From assembly GCA_021442155.1 (NCBI GenBank), contig CM038221.1:48824860-48888859 (forward strand): a stretch of DNA of 64,000 nt, written 5' to 3'. Under the pieces are notes generated by a model. The model was not told the origin of the DNA. It ran no database searches and saw nothing but the letters and a program-made list of their open reading frames with translations. The position numbers and the translations under genes are program-made. Below, piece after piece: positions 23,585 to 35,110 of the stretch. This DNA is from Cymbidium sinense. Its lineage: Eukaryota > Streptophyta > Magnoliopsida > Asparagales > Orchidaceae. How positions within the stretch are numbered: position 1 is the first letter of the stretch; every line of letters starts with the position of its first letter.

Positions 23585-25015
23585 TATATATCTGTGTCTT
23601 TGAGGTTTGAAGACCTCATCACTCGAAGAGGGCATGACAGATAAAAAATAGGTTGTGTTAAGACAATATTAGAGAAAAGAAGAAAGAGATATGAGACAAA
23701 AATATTATGAAATTAATTAAACTTAAAAGAGGGATAATTATATATGCATGATGTATTCTTCTTTGAAGACCTCTTATGAAGAAATATAGGGGTTCACAAG
23801 ACACCACTCACTATCAGAAGAGATGCAAGCCCAAAATCAGATCTATATGGGATGACAGACTAAGGAAATTAGCTATAAATACACGCATGCTCAACATAGA
23901 GATTTCAAATTTTAATGTTCAAGGCTACTAGAAAATGGAATTAAATAAAAAATCTGAAACCAATATCATAGTTCAAACACAAAACTGCCTAAATTCTCAA
24001 ACACCCACATATGCTAACTACGAATGCTTAAATTCAAGTGAGGATGTGCTGTGATTGGTTTAGTCTTAGACTGTCCGAGTTAATAAAATCTAAAATTTAT
24101 AATAAGAGTTTCAAATGGAAATGTCTCAAAATTGATTTTGTCAGGTAACAGTAGATATAATCCTCTGTTAGCAGCTAAACCGAGTTAATAGGATCTAAAG
24201 CTCTTAAACATATTCAAATTAATTAATTTTCAAATCAAATTAAATATCAATCTAAAAATGTTCAAATGAAACTCTATCACTAAAAACTTAAACCAAACTC
24301 AATCTATCCACCTTAGAACTATGACTAACTAAGAAAACTCTAGCTCACAAAGGAGCCAATGCCAAATCAAGTGTTCTACTATGTTCACTCTCAATATCTT
24401 GCAAGGACGGGCTTGTGTGTCCTCATGAAGGCTCCATGGGATGAAGAAGTTATAACTGAGTCCTCAATGGTTTGGCCACCATTATATCACGATCAGCATA
24501 GTCATCAATTCTCACCTTTGAGTTGTGAATCATAGGGTATACTTGATATAAACAACCCCTCGCTAGGTAGACTTAAGCTGTCTCAAACCACCCCTGTGTC
24601 TACAAGATTTCTTGGATGACGTAACCCATGTGACCGATGAGGATCTTTCTGTTATCGACCATCTCCTCTCACTAAGTAAACTAGAGCCTGTGATGAGGAA
24701 CCATGGGATCTAGATCGCACGCCATCCCCCAACCATCCGTTTAAGCTATAATGATGAATTTCATAATCTCAAATTCTAAAACTCTATATCGCTACTATAC
24801 ACCATGCATTAATGACTAATTTAATCAAAGTTCTCTCACTTATGGAGGGGTAATTAACTAGGGCTTACCATTAGGAAACTTGGAACCGATCTAAAGTTCT
24901 CACCAAATGAGGACAAAATCTTTGGGTAGTGTATCTACTATCTCCGCCTTAAAAAAATTACACACTTTAAACTACTCTTTTCATCGAAGAGGTCGGTGGC
25001 AAATTTTTGGAGCCC
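21848..25015 (+). mobile_element. LTR-like unit, family B, copy 2 (nested)
   Basis: It lies between the gag C-terminus (to about 21846) and the gag-protease linker (from about 25018) of element 1, so it inserted there. From about 22215 it is collinear with 1-2754. It ends 'tttttggagcccata' like copy 1. Copy 1's TATA box and hairpin array are not recognisable here; a TA microsatellite occupies the middle. The start is uncertain; TTGACCTCC at 21848 resembles the LTR A terminus. No internal coding region was found, so it may be a solo LTR. Frames such as 22039-22227 look like chance. Confidence 0.5.
23457..23591. repeat. (TA)n microsatellite
   Basis: This is a near-pure TA run with one short A-rich interruption at about 23530-23540. 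Frames across it translate as Tyr-Ile repeats and mean nothing. Length in the assembly may be unreliable. Confidence 0.95.
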
Positions 25016-25017
25016 AT

Positions 25018-25650
25018 ATGTTTGTAAGTTGCTAAGGATAATTTAAGGGAGGTAGAAGCCTAGCAGTAGTAGTGATAGCCTCCACTTGCCTGGGATAGCA
25101 TAGTAGCACAACCTCTGAATGATTCCGCACTCCCACATTTGTTATAGTTCCTCCAACCCACTTCTTAGTCATTGTATAGGGGGGGTGCCAAATCCCTCAC
25201 TTTGCTTACTTTACTTGATTTTTATTTTGTACCTTCATCTAAATCTAAGGAATCAGTGAAGAAAAAGATTGAATACGCTTACAACCTTTCTAATTTTGAT
25301 GATCTTGATGATTTTATTCCCATAGAAAGCTCTCCAAGTACTAATAATTCTAATAATTTTGATCTACTCCTTTCTGATTTAGAAATGGATTGCCCATTCT
25401 TAAATCACTCGGGTTCACCCATTGAGATTGATTTGGAGTCATCTGACTTAAATGATCCTATAGGAGAAGCTATAGATGAACCTGATGAGCTCGTAAAACT
25501 TTCCATTAAACCATCTCATGAAGTCACTGAAGTCCATCTTCATAGTGGCAAAGTTCTACCTCTTAGGGTAGCACCTCGGGATAAGGGTAGACAAGTCATT
25601 GGTTCTAGCGATCAAGAAGCCCCTCCATAAGGATACTCCACCTATGAATA
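25018..25650 (+). pseudogene. Gag-protease linker of element 1
   Basis: An open stretch (25172-25630, 152 codons) is acidic and Ser/Asn-rich with no recognised fold. Near its end is EVHLHSGKVLP, resembling the 'LRSGK' motif that precedes the protease in many plant gypsy polyproteins. It follows the nested B unit and precedes protease remnants in the same orientation. The start codon at 25172 is accidental. It is read as part of a former polyprotein, not as a separate gene. Confidence 0.55.
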
Positions 25651-25699
25651 TGCTTGTGGAGGATCACCTGAGTTGACTACAATGTCCTCACCCACTAAG

Positions 25700-26344
25700 A
25701 AAGTTGTCACCTAAACTAAACATATATGATGCCCTTATCTTATCCAAAGATGGGGAGTCATTGATCAAAGCTTCTTAATCCTAAAATATGCTTAGCTTAA
25801 TGCTTGGAGAGACATGTTATTCAAAAGAAGCCCGGAGTTACATTCACCGATGAAGACCTTTTGATATGAAACAATTGTCCCCTACATCACGGAACATCGA
25901 TTCAAACTCCAGGGTGTTAGTTGATCGTGCATCAAGAATATTATGAGTCTAAAGACCCTTGCCTACTTGAGAATTGACATCTCCGAACTCTGAGGAGATC
26001 GGATGATGTTGAGAGGATTCAATGAACAAGGCGAGAAGGATTTAGGCTCTATAGTGTTACCACTAGAGATTGATGATTGGAAGACAAAAGCCAAGTTCTA
26101 CATAATTGATTCAGATACATCTTTCACTACTTTACTCGGTAGGCCTTGGATATATAAAAATAATATAGTTCCATCCTCTTCGCATCAGTGCATCAAATTC
26201 CAAAGAGGTGAAATTGAGAATTGTGTCAAAAGAGACTTGAAGTCATTTTCAGTTAGAGAGGTTGAGATATATGAAGATACAACTACTATCTTCCTCCAAA
26301 TCAAAAAATCTATTCTCATGAACTTGGTGGAAGTTCAAAAATAA
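25700..26344 (+). pseudogene. Gypsy aspartic protease remnant, element 1
   Basis: The best piece is 26003-26344. It has MLRGFNEQGEKDLG, then a strand pattern ending FYIIDSDTSFTTLLGRPWI (the conserved 'LLGRPWI' block of Tat-type proteases) and SSSHQCIKF. The catalytic D-[ST]-G triad should lie upstream (about 25920-25990), where stops and shifts obscure it. After the protease an about 0.8-kb linker (26345-27150) has no intact frame. This domain would have cut the gag-pol polyprotein; it is dead here. Confidence 0.75.
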
Positions 26345-27155
26345 AAGAAAAATAAACAAAAGAAAAAGAAAATAAAAGTACAAGTGAGCGAGAATTAGAC
26401 ACCAAGAAAGAAGTAAAGCCAAATATTAGATTTTACTCACAGTTTATTCCTCCATACGAACACATGGGTAGGATGACTCGACCCCCACCAGGTAGAGGCA
26501 GAGGCAAATCTAGAGGCAGTTCTAGAGGTGAAAAACTCCTTGTTGGTGGTTAGCCGGTAGGAGCTATGTTCCAGCTCACAAGAGTTCCCCTACTATCCAC
26601 ATAGACCTAAAGTTTAGTCTGGATGAGTCTCAAAGCAAGTCACAACCCCTGTGTCCCTTGAGGACACATTGAGCCATCATAAAGACTAGGCCTCCAAGCA
26701 AAGCATGAATGTATTCAAATCATCATTATATAGAGCAGTCAGGCAGCAGTTGAGAACTTTAGCTCTAACCTCACTTTCTTCCTAGAAATATGAAGGTTTA
26801 GTAGTTCAGAAGTCCCCCAAGTCATCCACAGATGTCAAGTTGAAGAGGTTTTTATTGGGAGCATCATCCTTAAGTCAGGAAGTCGATGTAGAACTTGAGG
26901 ATGATTCATATAAAGATTTAATACAATTTCCTTTTGACTGATATTCACCTTGTGTTATTAACTTAGCAAAGAAGAGATTAATCCCACATACTTGGTCTAA
27001 ACACAGGTCGATCACTTTAAAAAACTATGGGACAACCAAAGTAGACATTCTTAATCAAGACCACGACTAGGATTTGGCATAGTGTGTCCAATCGATGATG
27101 AAAACTATTGCTAAGTCATCACCACTCATTTGTATTCTGATAGGTTCTTTTCAAA

Positions 27156-28420
27156 TCATGCTAACTCTGATGAGGAGGTGTGTTTAGAAAATTTAGATAA
27201 CTCAAATGATCTTGAAGTCAAAGATGCACCGTCATAGTTTGAAGAAGAAATCAGATTAACCATTGACAAACTCAAAGAAAGTAACTTAGGAACAAAAGAA
27301 GATCCACGCTTGACATACATCAGTTCCTTGTTGAATGAAGAAGAAGTCAATGACTTAGTTAGGCTATTAGCTGAGTTTAATGACTATTTCGCATGGAGTT
27401 ATAAAGAAATGCCCAGTTTATCTTCTAACGTAGCAATCCACAAACTAACAATAGACCTTAATGCTAACCTTATGAAGCAAGCTTCTAGATACATATGATT
27501 AGACATTGAACAACATGTCACTTTTGAAATCAAGAAATTGATCACTGGTTTTATCAGAGAAGAAAATATCCCCTTGCTAGTGTCATCTTAGTTAAGAAAA
27601 AGAGTGGCCAAATTTGCATATGCATCAATTTTAGGGATCTGAATAAAGCATGTCCTGAGGATGAATTTCTACTTCCTATACCAGAATTAATGACGAACAT
27701 CGCCTCATCTCAAGCAGTATTCTCCTTCATAGATGTGTCATTTGGATACAATAAAATTAAGATGGCCCTCGAGGATGAAAGAAATATTGCTTTTTGAACC
27801 CCGATTAGAATCTATTATTATAATATCATGCATTTTGGCCTTAAAAATGTTGGTGCTACATACCAATGGGCCATGACTCGAATCATTAATAAACTCATTC
27901 ATCATCATGTTGAATGTTATGTTGCCAATTTGGTAGTCAAGAGTAAAAAAAAGGAAGGCCATCTCTTTGACTTGAGAGTAGTTTTCGAATGATCAAGATA
28001 ACTTAACCTCAAAATGAATCCCTAAGTGTGCATTCGGAGTTACTTCAAGAAAATTCTGTGGATTTATTGTCGACATCGAGAATAGAGATCGACCCGGAGA
28101 AGATCAAGGATATCTTAGAAATGCCACCCCCTAAAAGTCTAACTCAACTCAGATTATTCCAAGGGTAGTTGACATATCTAAGATGCTTCATATTCAACTT
28201 ATCAGGAAGATGCCATTAGCACTTATCAAGAAGGATGCCAAGTTCAAGTGGGATGATAAGTGCCAACGTGCCTTTGAAGACATCCGATGACACCACCGGA
28301 GCTTCCTATCCGGAAAATCATTGATCCTCTACACCGTTGCATTAGATGACTCCCTTGGTACTTTGTTGGCCCAAGACAATGAAAGAAAAAAGAAAATGCT
28401 CTCTAATATCTCAATTGTCA
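27156..28420 (+). pseudogene. Gypsy reverse transcriptase remnant, element 1
   Basis: It opens with EVNDLVRLLAEFNDYFAWSYKEMP (27340-27410), the usual segment before the RT palm. IEQHVTFEIKKLITGFI and a split FAFRTPIG-like block follow. MHFGLKNVGATYQWAMTRI is clear at 27825-27885. The catalytic YVDD reads YVAN at 27918-27929, so both metal-binding aspartates are lost. Stops occur throughout, for example TGA at about 27496 where Arg (CGA) is usual. The enzyme would have copied element RNA into DNA; it cannot work here. Confidence 0.85.
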
Positions 28421-28699
28421 TCTAATCCCTACTAAGATAAACTATCCACCTATTGAAAAGCATTGCCTAGCTTTAATCTTAGCATCCTAAAAGCTACAGC
28501 ATTACATGCTTCTCACAAGGTGAATCTGATCTCTAGAATCAATTCACTATAATATCTCATGACATGGCCAACATTATCCAGATAGTTGGCATGAAGGTCC
28601 ATGATTTTGTCATAGTTTTACATCACATTCGTACCCTCATGAAAGGATACACTAGACCATTTCTTAGACACTCCACTTCGATTCTCGCTTAATGATGAC

Positions 28700-29160
28700 C
28701 TCCCAATGAATAAATCATAAACTTAGGGACACTAGCATTCACATGGGAGATGTATTTTGATGGTACGCTTTCTTCAAAAGGAGAAGAACCACAATACTCT
28801 TCCGTGAAGGGGTATGAATAATTCTACTAACTCTGATCGCATGTGATGAGATTCTCATATCATATCCAATCCATGCACCAACAATGAAGCCAATATGATT
28901 TCTATTTGATCTTTAGTCATTATACTATGCATCTAGAGTATCAACATCTTCGGGGATTCTAAGCTCATCATCAACCAAATCGTTGGGTCTTACAAAGTTC
29001 TAAAGCCTAAGCTCCATCATTACCACAAGTATACCATAGAATTATTGGCTCAAATCTTAGAGGTCACTATCTACAAGATTCATTGAGGAGATAATCGTGT
29101 AGCAGATGCATTAACCAAGCTCATCAAGGAATTGACATGCCCAAGATGAGTCCATTCCAA
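28700..29160 (+). pseudogene. RNase H remnant, element 1
   Basis: WEMYFDGT at 28744-28767 is the first catalytic strand of retroelement RNase H (Asp near 28759). About 300 bases downstream are decayed DSKLIINQ-like and 'DALTKL' blocks (29100-29130, reading ADALTKLIKE in one frame). Multiple stops separate them. It follows RT and precedes integrase, as expected. Confidence 0.65.
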
Positions 29161-29369
29161 TAAGCATCGAAAATTAACAAGTCTTATCCCTTATTAATAT
29201 TGAACTCATCGAGAGACTCTCTCTTGAAGGGGAGGCTATCGTTGCCAAAAAGGATAATGAGTTAGATTGGAGGCAACCATTCATGGATTACCTAAACACA
29301 GATAAACTACCTCAATAGAAGACATTAGCCCATTAGGTGAAATAGAGAGCTCTCTCCTATGCTCTTATA

Positions 29370-30460
29370 GATGGCACCCTATACCAGCGATCTTTTGATC
29401 ATAAGTGGTTACGTTATTTAGCCAAACATGAAGCCCGTAAGATTGTGACTGAAGTACATTCAGGTTTATGCAGAGCTCACCAGTCCAGTCCAAAGATGAA
29501 AGCCAAGATCAAGAGACTAGGATATTACTATCCTTTGATGATTACAGACTGCATGGATGTAGCCAGGATGTGCCACCAATCTTAGGTGCATAGTGTGGTC
29601 TTACATCAACCACCCAACATTCTACATCATACATTGGCCTCATGGCCATTTGAGTGTTGGGGCACTGATATAGTGGGTCCGATCGATCCTCCTTCTTCCA
29701 AGGGTCATCGATTCATTCTAGCTGCCACCGACTACTTTTCCAAGTGGAGGTAATCCATAGAGTCACACAGCATGTGCTCTAAGTTTTCAGGAACCATATC
29801 ATATATAGGTTTGGGGTGCCTCGATGAATTATATCTGATAATGGTATTGCATTCAAGAGCACCAAGATCAACAACTTTTTTCGGAGACACACATAAATAT
29901 GAGATATTCTACCATCTACTATCTAAGGGCAAACGGTCTAGCAAAGGCATTCAATGAAACTCTCATCCAAATATTGAAGAAGACACTCGATGATAACAAG
30001 CGACAATGGCATGAGCAGTTGGTTGAAGCCTTGTGGACATACCGCACTACACATACATAACTCACTACCCCATTCTCCTTAGTGTATGGGTCCAAAGTTG
30101 TTCTACCATTAGAGTCCAACTCATCACTAAGGATAGTAAAATTATTATAGAAGAACAAGTCGTTGGAAGAGCTTGAAGGTTTGGAGGAGAGATGCGTCCG
30201 AGCATGCCAAAACCTCAAGTTGTACAAAGCAAAAATGATTCAAGCTCACAACAAGTTGGTCTGTCCTAGAGCTTTTCAAGTAGGAGAGCTTGTTTTAGTT
30301 CTAAGGAGACCAATTATTGTCTGTCAAAAGATGGGATGTAAGTTTGAACTCACTGGGGAAGGCCCTTTTGCTATAAAGAAGGCATACCAAAGAGGATCTT
30401 ATCAGCTTATAAACTATAGGGAGAGCGCCCTATGCTTCCAATCAGCAGGCTCTACCTAAA
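29370..30460 (+). pseudogene. Gypsy integrase remnant, element 1
   Basis: Domains lie in order. The zinc-binding part has VHSGLCRAH (about 29455-29480) and MCHQ, but the second Cys and following Gln read Ser-stop. The core has WGTDIVGPI (about 29660), a second Asp in ISDNG (about 29838), and GLAKAFNETL (about 29936-29962), where the usual catalytic Glu is Lys. The C-terminal part at 30163-30459 reads FQVGELVLVLRR and LTGEGPFAIKKAY, the usual GPF/GPY block. Stops split it in at least three places. It would have inserted element DNA into the chromosome. Confidence 0.85.
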
Positions 30461-30579
30461 TAAATACTATCTATAAATCTTATTTGAAAATAATCATCAA
30501 TAAAACTTCTTTTCATATCAAATTTCATATCTTATGTGTTAAAATTATATTTTGCTTGTGAATCTGCCACGATGTGTTA

Positions 30580-30825
30580 AGGGTAGGTGTAAGAGAATCC
30601 ATGCAGCATCCTATCCCTCCACACAAACACAAACTACAAACGATCCTCTGGTGCTACTAGGTTAGGTGTAAGAGAACCCAAGAGGCATCTTATTTCGACT
30701 AGCACAACTAAGTTAAGTGTAAGAGAACCCGAGCAGCATTCTTTCTTGGTGGAGTCACGTTCCTACGTGTTTAGGATAGTTATAAGAGAACCCAAGCGAT
30801 ATCTTATTCCTTCTTTCACAACAAA
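30580..30825 (+). repeat. About 60-65-bp repeat 'gtgtaagagaaccc', four units
   Basis: The motif GTGTAAGAGAACCC with a following 'GC..CATCTTAT' recurs near 30588, 30665, 30718 and 30780. It lies just past the end of pol. Confidence 0.75.
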
Positions 30826-30879
30826 CAAAACACATATCTTTTATCTTGGACTATTCTGATGTGGGAGCAAGCTCCTGTG

Positions 30880-32600
30880 CACTCACTCATTAGTCATTCT
30901 AGGTCGAAATGCTATACCCTATAAGTGTGTCACTCCAGTGGTCACTTGTCTGGCGGATGTGAGTCCCCACTTTCTTCCTGACCTGACCATTACAAACTGA
31001 TAAGTGTCTTATCAGTTTGGTAAGTTTTACTGCGCAGCCAGTAAGCTACCCCATGTTGACCTCATTTAAGAAGATGTAAGCTTACATTCTTTCTTCTTGA
31101 ACTATCCATCATGCATTGACTAGGTCGAGCATATTTTAGACTTAGGGTAAGTCCCCCAGTGGCTCCTTTCCTTTTGACTACTTTAAGCTTGGGTTTAGTC
31201 CTTACACAAGACTCCTCGCTTAGTAGTCGCCCTAGGTCAGATGGCTCCTATTGGGCCAAAGATAGACTATCCCGACAATCAGATCTATTTTAGGGAGATG
31301 TAAGCCTACATGCCTTCTTTCTAGACGATTATCACAAACTGACGGGCACCTTAAGTTGGTTGGTTATCGTCATGCTGACGGTGACCCACCTGGTGGATAC
31401 AACACTTTTGGCAGATGTGAGTCTTTGACCTTTCTTCTTGAGTTGGCCACAGAATACCTACAGGGTTTCTTTTACAGGATTTTGGATAACACCCCCAGTG
31501 ACACCTCCCCTGCAGGCACTCTATTTGGATCACATCCTTAGTGACCCCATTTAGACACTACCCATGTTACTTTTGGATTGGACAGTCCTCATTTTCTAGT
31601 ATCACCCCTGTGGTTGGAGAATTTGTTCAGCCGATGCACAAATTCCCCTTGGTCTAGTAAGTCTGAGATCGGACTACGCTGATATAAGCTCCGTCTCAGT
31701 GTGGTCCCTCACAAACTAATAAGGTCCACACAAACATAAAGATAAACAAAATATATCTTTGCTTATGGATTAGGAATTCAAGCCCCCCAGAGGCCCCTTT
31801 TTCAAGCAGGCATCCTATCTTTAGGGTAGCGTTAGCAAAACCCCCTATAAAAATTACCTGACTACTTTGAGTTGAGATAAGTCCCCGAGTCGACACTCTC
31901 TCAGTAGTCTCCCTTTGGTCAAGTTCAACTTGTTGAGCCACCAATGAGTCACCCCGATAGTATCTTTTCTTTGAAAGATATAAGTCTATTACACATTCTT
32001 TCTAGCACGACCGTCGCAAACCGACGGGTAGCATTAGGTCGGGTTCGATTTGTTGTGCAAGCGATCGATCACCCCAGTGGTTTCTTGTGTATGAGGATGT
32101 GAGTCATCGTGCTTTCTTCCTGACTTGGCCATTGCACACCAAAAGACACCCCTTAAGTTGGTTAGTTCTACTCACGGTTGGTAGACTATCCCTCTGGATT
32201 TGTAAATCTAAGACAGGTCTAGGCTAATATTATCCCCTTCTTAGTAGATCCATCGCACACCGAGGGGATCCATCGAATTAAAATAAATAAAATTAAGATA
32301 AATGTAATTCAATCAAATGACATTATCGACTACTTTCGAGTTGATACAAGTCCCCTGGCGACATTTATTCAGTAGTCGCCCCAGGTTGGGTTCTATTTGT
32401 ATCCAACAGATCACCCCAACGGTTGTCCCTTATTTTTGGAGATGTGAGTCTGCTATGCTTTCTCCCTAGCACAGCCATTATACATCGAAAGGCAACCCTC
32501 ATATAGTTACCATGTGGTCGGTGGTACCCTTTAGATTGGTCTAAGATAGCTTAGTGACATAGCCCCTTCATGTCCATCATCAAATCAGGGTCTATCTCAA
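30880..32600 (+). repeat. Imperfect long repeats between pol and LTR A2
   Basis: A unit beginning GACTACTTT(A/G/C)AG and continuing with 'aagtcccc', 'agtagtcgcccc', 'tcaccccna' and 'gatgtnagtc..cnttctt' recurs from about 31178, 31857 and 32325, with a more decayed version before 31178. Spacing varies from about 470 to 680 bases. Small frames here (such as 31356-31541) do not resemble proteins. This non-coding region precedes the 3' LTR, where Tat-type elements often carry long extra sequence. Confidence 0.65.
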
Positions 32601-32619
32601 AATCTAAAATTCAAACAAA

Positions 32620-32955
32620 TAATCTACCAACTTCTCCCTAGCGAGACAATAATCATCCCAACCTCCCCAGTGGAGTCAATTGAATCCAATTCAAACTTGC
32701 ATTCCCCAATGAGTGCACCTTCAAAGGAAATCTCATCAAATCCATATCCCTAGTGAATAACCTGAACCTGCTTCCCTAGTGGAAGGCTCATGCATCTATC
32801 CCCGATGGGTTATACATTCTAATCCCCATTGGATACTTTATCCAGATCATATCTTGCATTCAAATCCAAACCCCTTTATCCCTAGTGGATAACCTGAACC
32901 TACTTCCCTAGTGGAAGGTTCACATGCTTTGATCCCTTAGTGGATCTCTTCCTTC
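32620..32955 (+). repeat. Short repeats with core CCCTAGTGGA
   Basis: Variants TCCCTAGCGA, CCCCAGTGGA, TCCCTAGTGA and CCCTAGTGGA recur about every 20-60 bases, often with AACCTGAACCTGCTT between them. No coding frame was seen. Confidence 0.75.
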
Positions 32956-34099
32956 CTCCCTTATGCCTTTGGCATGAGTGGAGTTAAATTGCACTAAGAT
33001 CTTGATTCCTTCTATATCTCAAGTTTAGGAGTAGATCATTTCTATTTGTGTTTGCGATCTTTCGGACGTTGTTGATCGTCTCAGTCAACACCAATACGTG
33101 CAGTGTGCCTTGTTAGTCACACCACACATATTGGGAACCCTTTGTTGACCTCATTTTTGGAGTGAGCCCTCAACTTACTCATCATAGATCTAGAATTCAT
33201 TTTAGAAACTAAGAGTTTCTTAGTCTTAAGACACTTCTAGTGATTAGGTGAATACGTAACCTAACCCTAAAGACTTAGAAGAGTTAACCATAGGAATAGG
33301 TGGTGCCTTAGGGATTTAGGAGGACTTGCCTACCCTATAGCGTAAACCCAATCCTTGCTTCCTTCTTTCAAACCAAACCTCAAATTCAAATCCAAAATCC
33401 AAAATGAATTCTAAATCCAAATTGAAACCCATGATTAAATTCAAACTCCAAATTCCTTCCTAAGCCCTTTGATTTTATCTTATGGAATTAACCTTAACCA
33501 AATTTAAATCAACCCCAATCCAATTAATTTTCTGAATTATCAAATTTAATCTCAAATCAAATTTGAAATCATAAATTAATTCCAAATTCAATGATTGAAA
33601 TCCATGATTAAGTCTAAATTCTAAAATCTCTTCCTAAGCTATATAAGTTACCTTCATATGCTTAGTCAAAACTCCTTCAAACCAAATCAAACTTGGTTAA
33701 TTTATTTGTAAATCAATCATTCTTCATTTATATTCACAAATATAAATAAAATTCTGGATCAAACCCTTCAAACAAAATCAAATTCTCAATTTTAGCCCTT
33801 TTGACCTACATACCTACATTTGGTCAAATTTGCTTCCAAATCACTCTAAACTCAAGTGATTTTCTCATAACCTATTTATATCTTCATTTATATTCACAAA
33901 TATTAGTGAAATATAAATTCAAATGACCAAAACCAAATCCAAATCAAATCAAATTTCTAATTTGTATCACTTTTAGCCAAATTCTTGAACTTGGTTAAAT
34001 GATACCTAAACCAATTCAAAACTTATGGATTTCTTCATGATTTAATCATTCCTACAAACATTGATCCAAATGTAAATACAAACCACAATTATCAAACCA

Positions 34100-35110
34100 A
34101 ACCCAAGTCAAGCCCATGTTGACCATTTTGACTTGAAATTATCATATGAACCAGAACTCATGTGGCTCCAAACCACTTGCAATTGGATTTATATTTCCAT
34201 TTTAATCCCATATATGAGTTCAACTAAACTTGAATCAAGCTTTGATCAAGCCAATTGACCCATGTAGGTCCACTTGACCCAAAGTGACCTAAGAGGCCCT
34301 TTTGAGCCAAGTTCTAATACAACCCAAATTAGATTTAACCAAGCCTACCAAAACCTTCAATCATGACCAACAATCATCTCAGGGTGATCAATTGCATTGA
34401 ATTGGGTCAAACCAAGTCAAACCTAGCCTTTGACCAAGTCAACATTAACCCAAATGAAACCCAAACTAGCCAAAATCCACCATATACCAAATTGATTAAA
34501 ACCATTGACTCAAACCTATTCATAATCAATGATTGAATATGACCAAACTATCAATTAAGCAAAACTAAGTTCAATTGGTTATTTGACCTAAGTTGACCCA
34601 AATTGGCCTAAAAGGCTAAAATAGGTCAAATCATGATTTAATCTAAATTGATTGCAACCAATGGCTCAAGTTCATTCCAAATCACTTATTGAACTTGACC
34701 AAAGCTATAATTAAGCCCAAGTTGACCAATTGGTCAACTTGACCCAACCTAGCCCAAATTAATCTAAAGGGTCAAATTGGCCAAAATTCAAATTAAATTC
34801 AAATTAAACCAAATCAAAGCCTACAATCATTTTTAATTGACCAATTGAACTTGATTCAATACTTAACCCAACCAAATTTGGTCAAATTGGTCAACTTGAC
34901 CAATTTGACTCTTTTGAATCCAAATGAGTCAAATCCAAACCTAGGCCAAACCAACTCAAACCAATTGAACCAAAACATCTCAAATCATCATATGAACCAA
35001 ACCCAAGCCTTAGTTTGACCCAATTTGACTAATTGGTCAACCCAACCCAATATAGCCCAAATTGAACCCATTTGACCAAGCTAAGCCAAATCACTCAAAT
35101 CCAACTTATA
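34100..35110. repeat. TTGACC/GGTCAA-rich field in LTR A2
   Basis: This matches the field of A1 in position and wording ('ccaagtcaacattaaccc', 'ggtcaacttgacc'), with many TGACC and GGTCA words on both strands. Frames here are not coding. Confidence 0.7.

Noticed and set aside
23386..23622. Frame of Tyr-Ile repeats
   Set aside because: Translation of the TA microsatellite.
25172..25630. Independent gene of 152 codons
   Set aside because: It lies between gag and protease remnants in the same orientation, so it is polyprotein linker.
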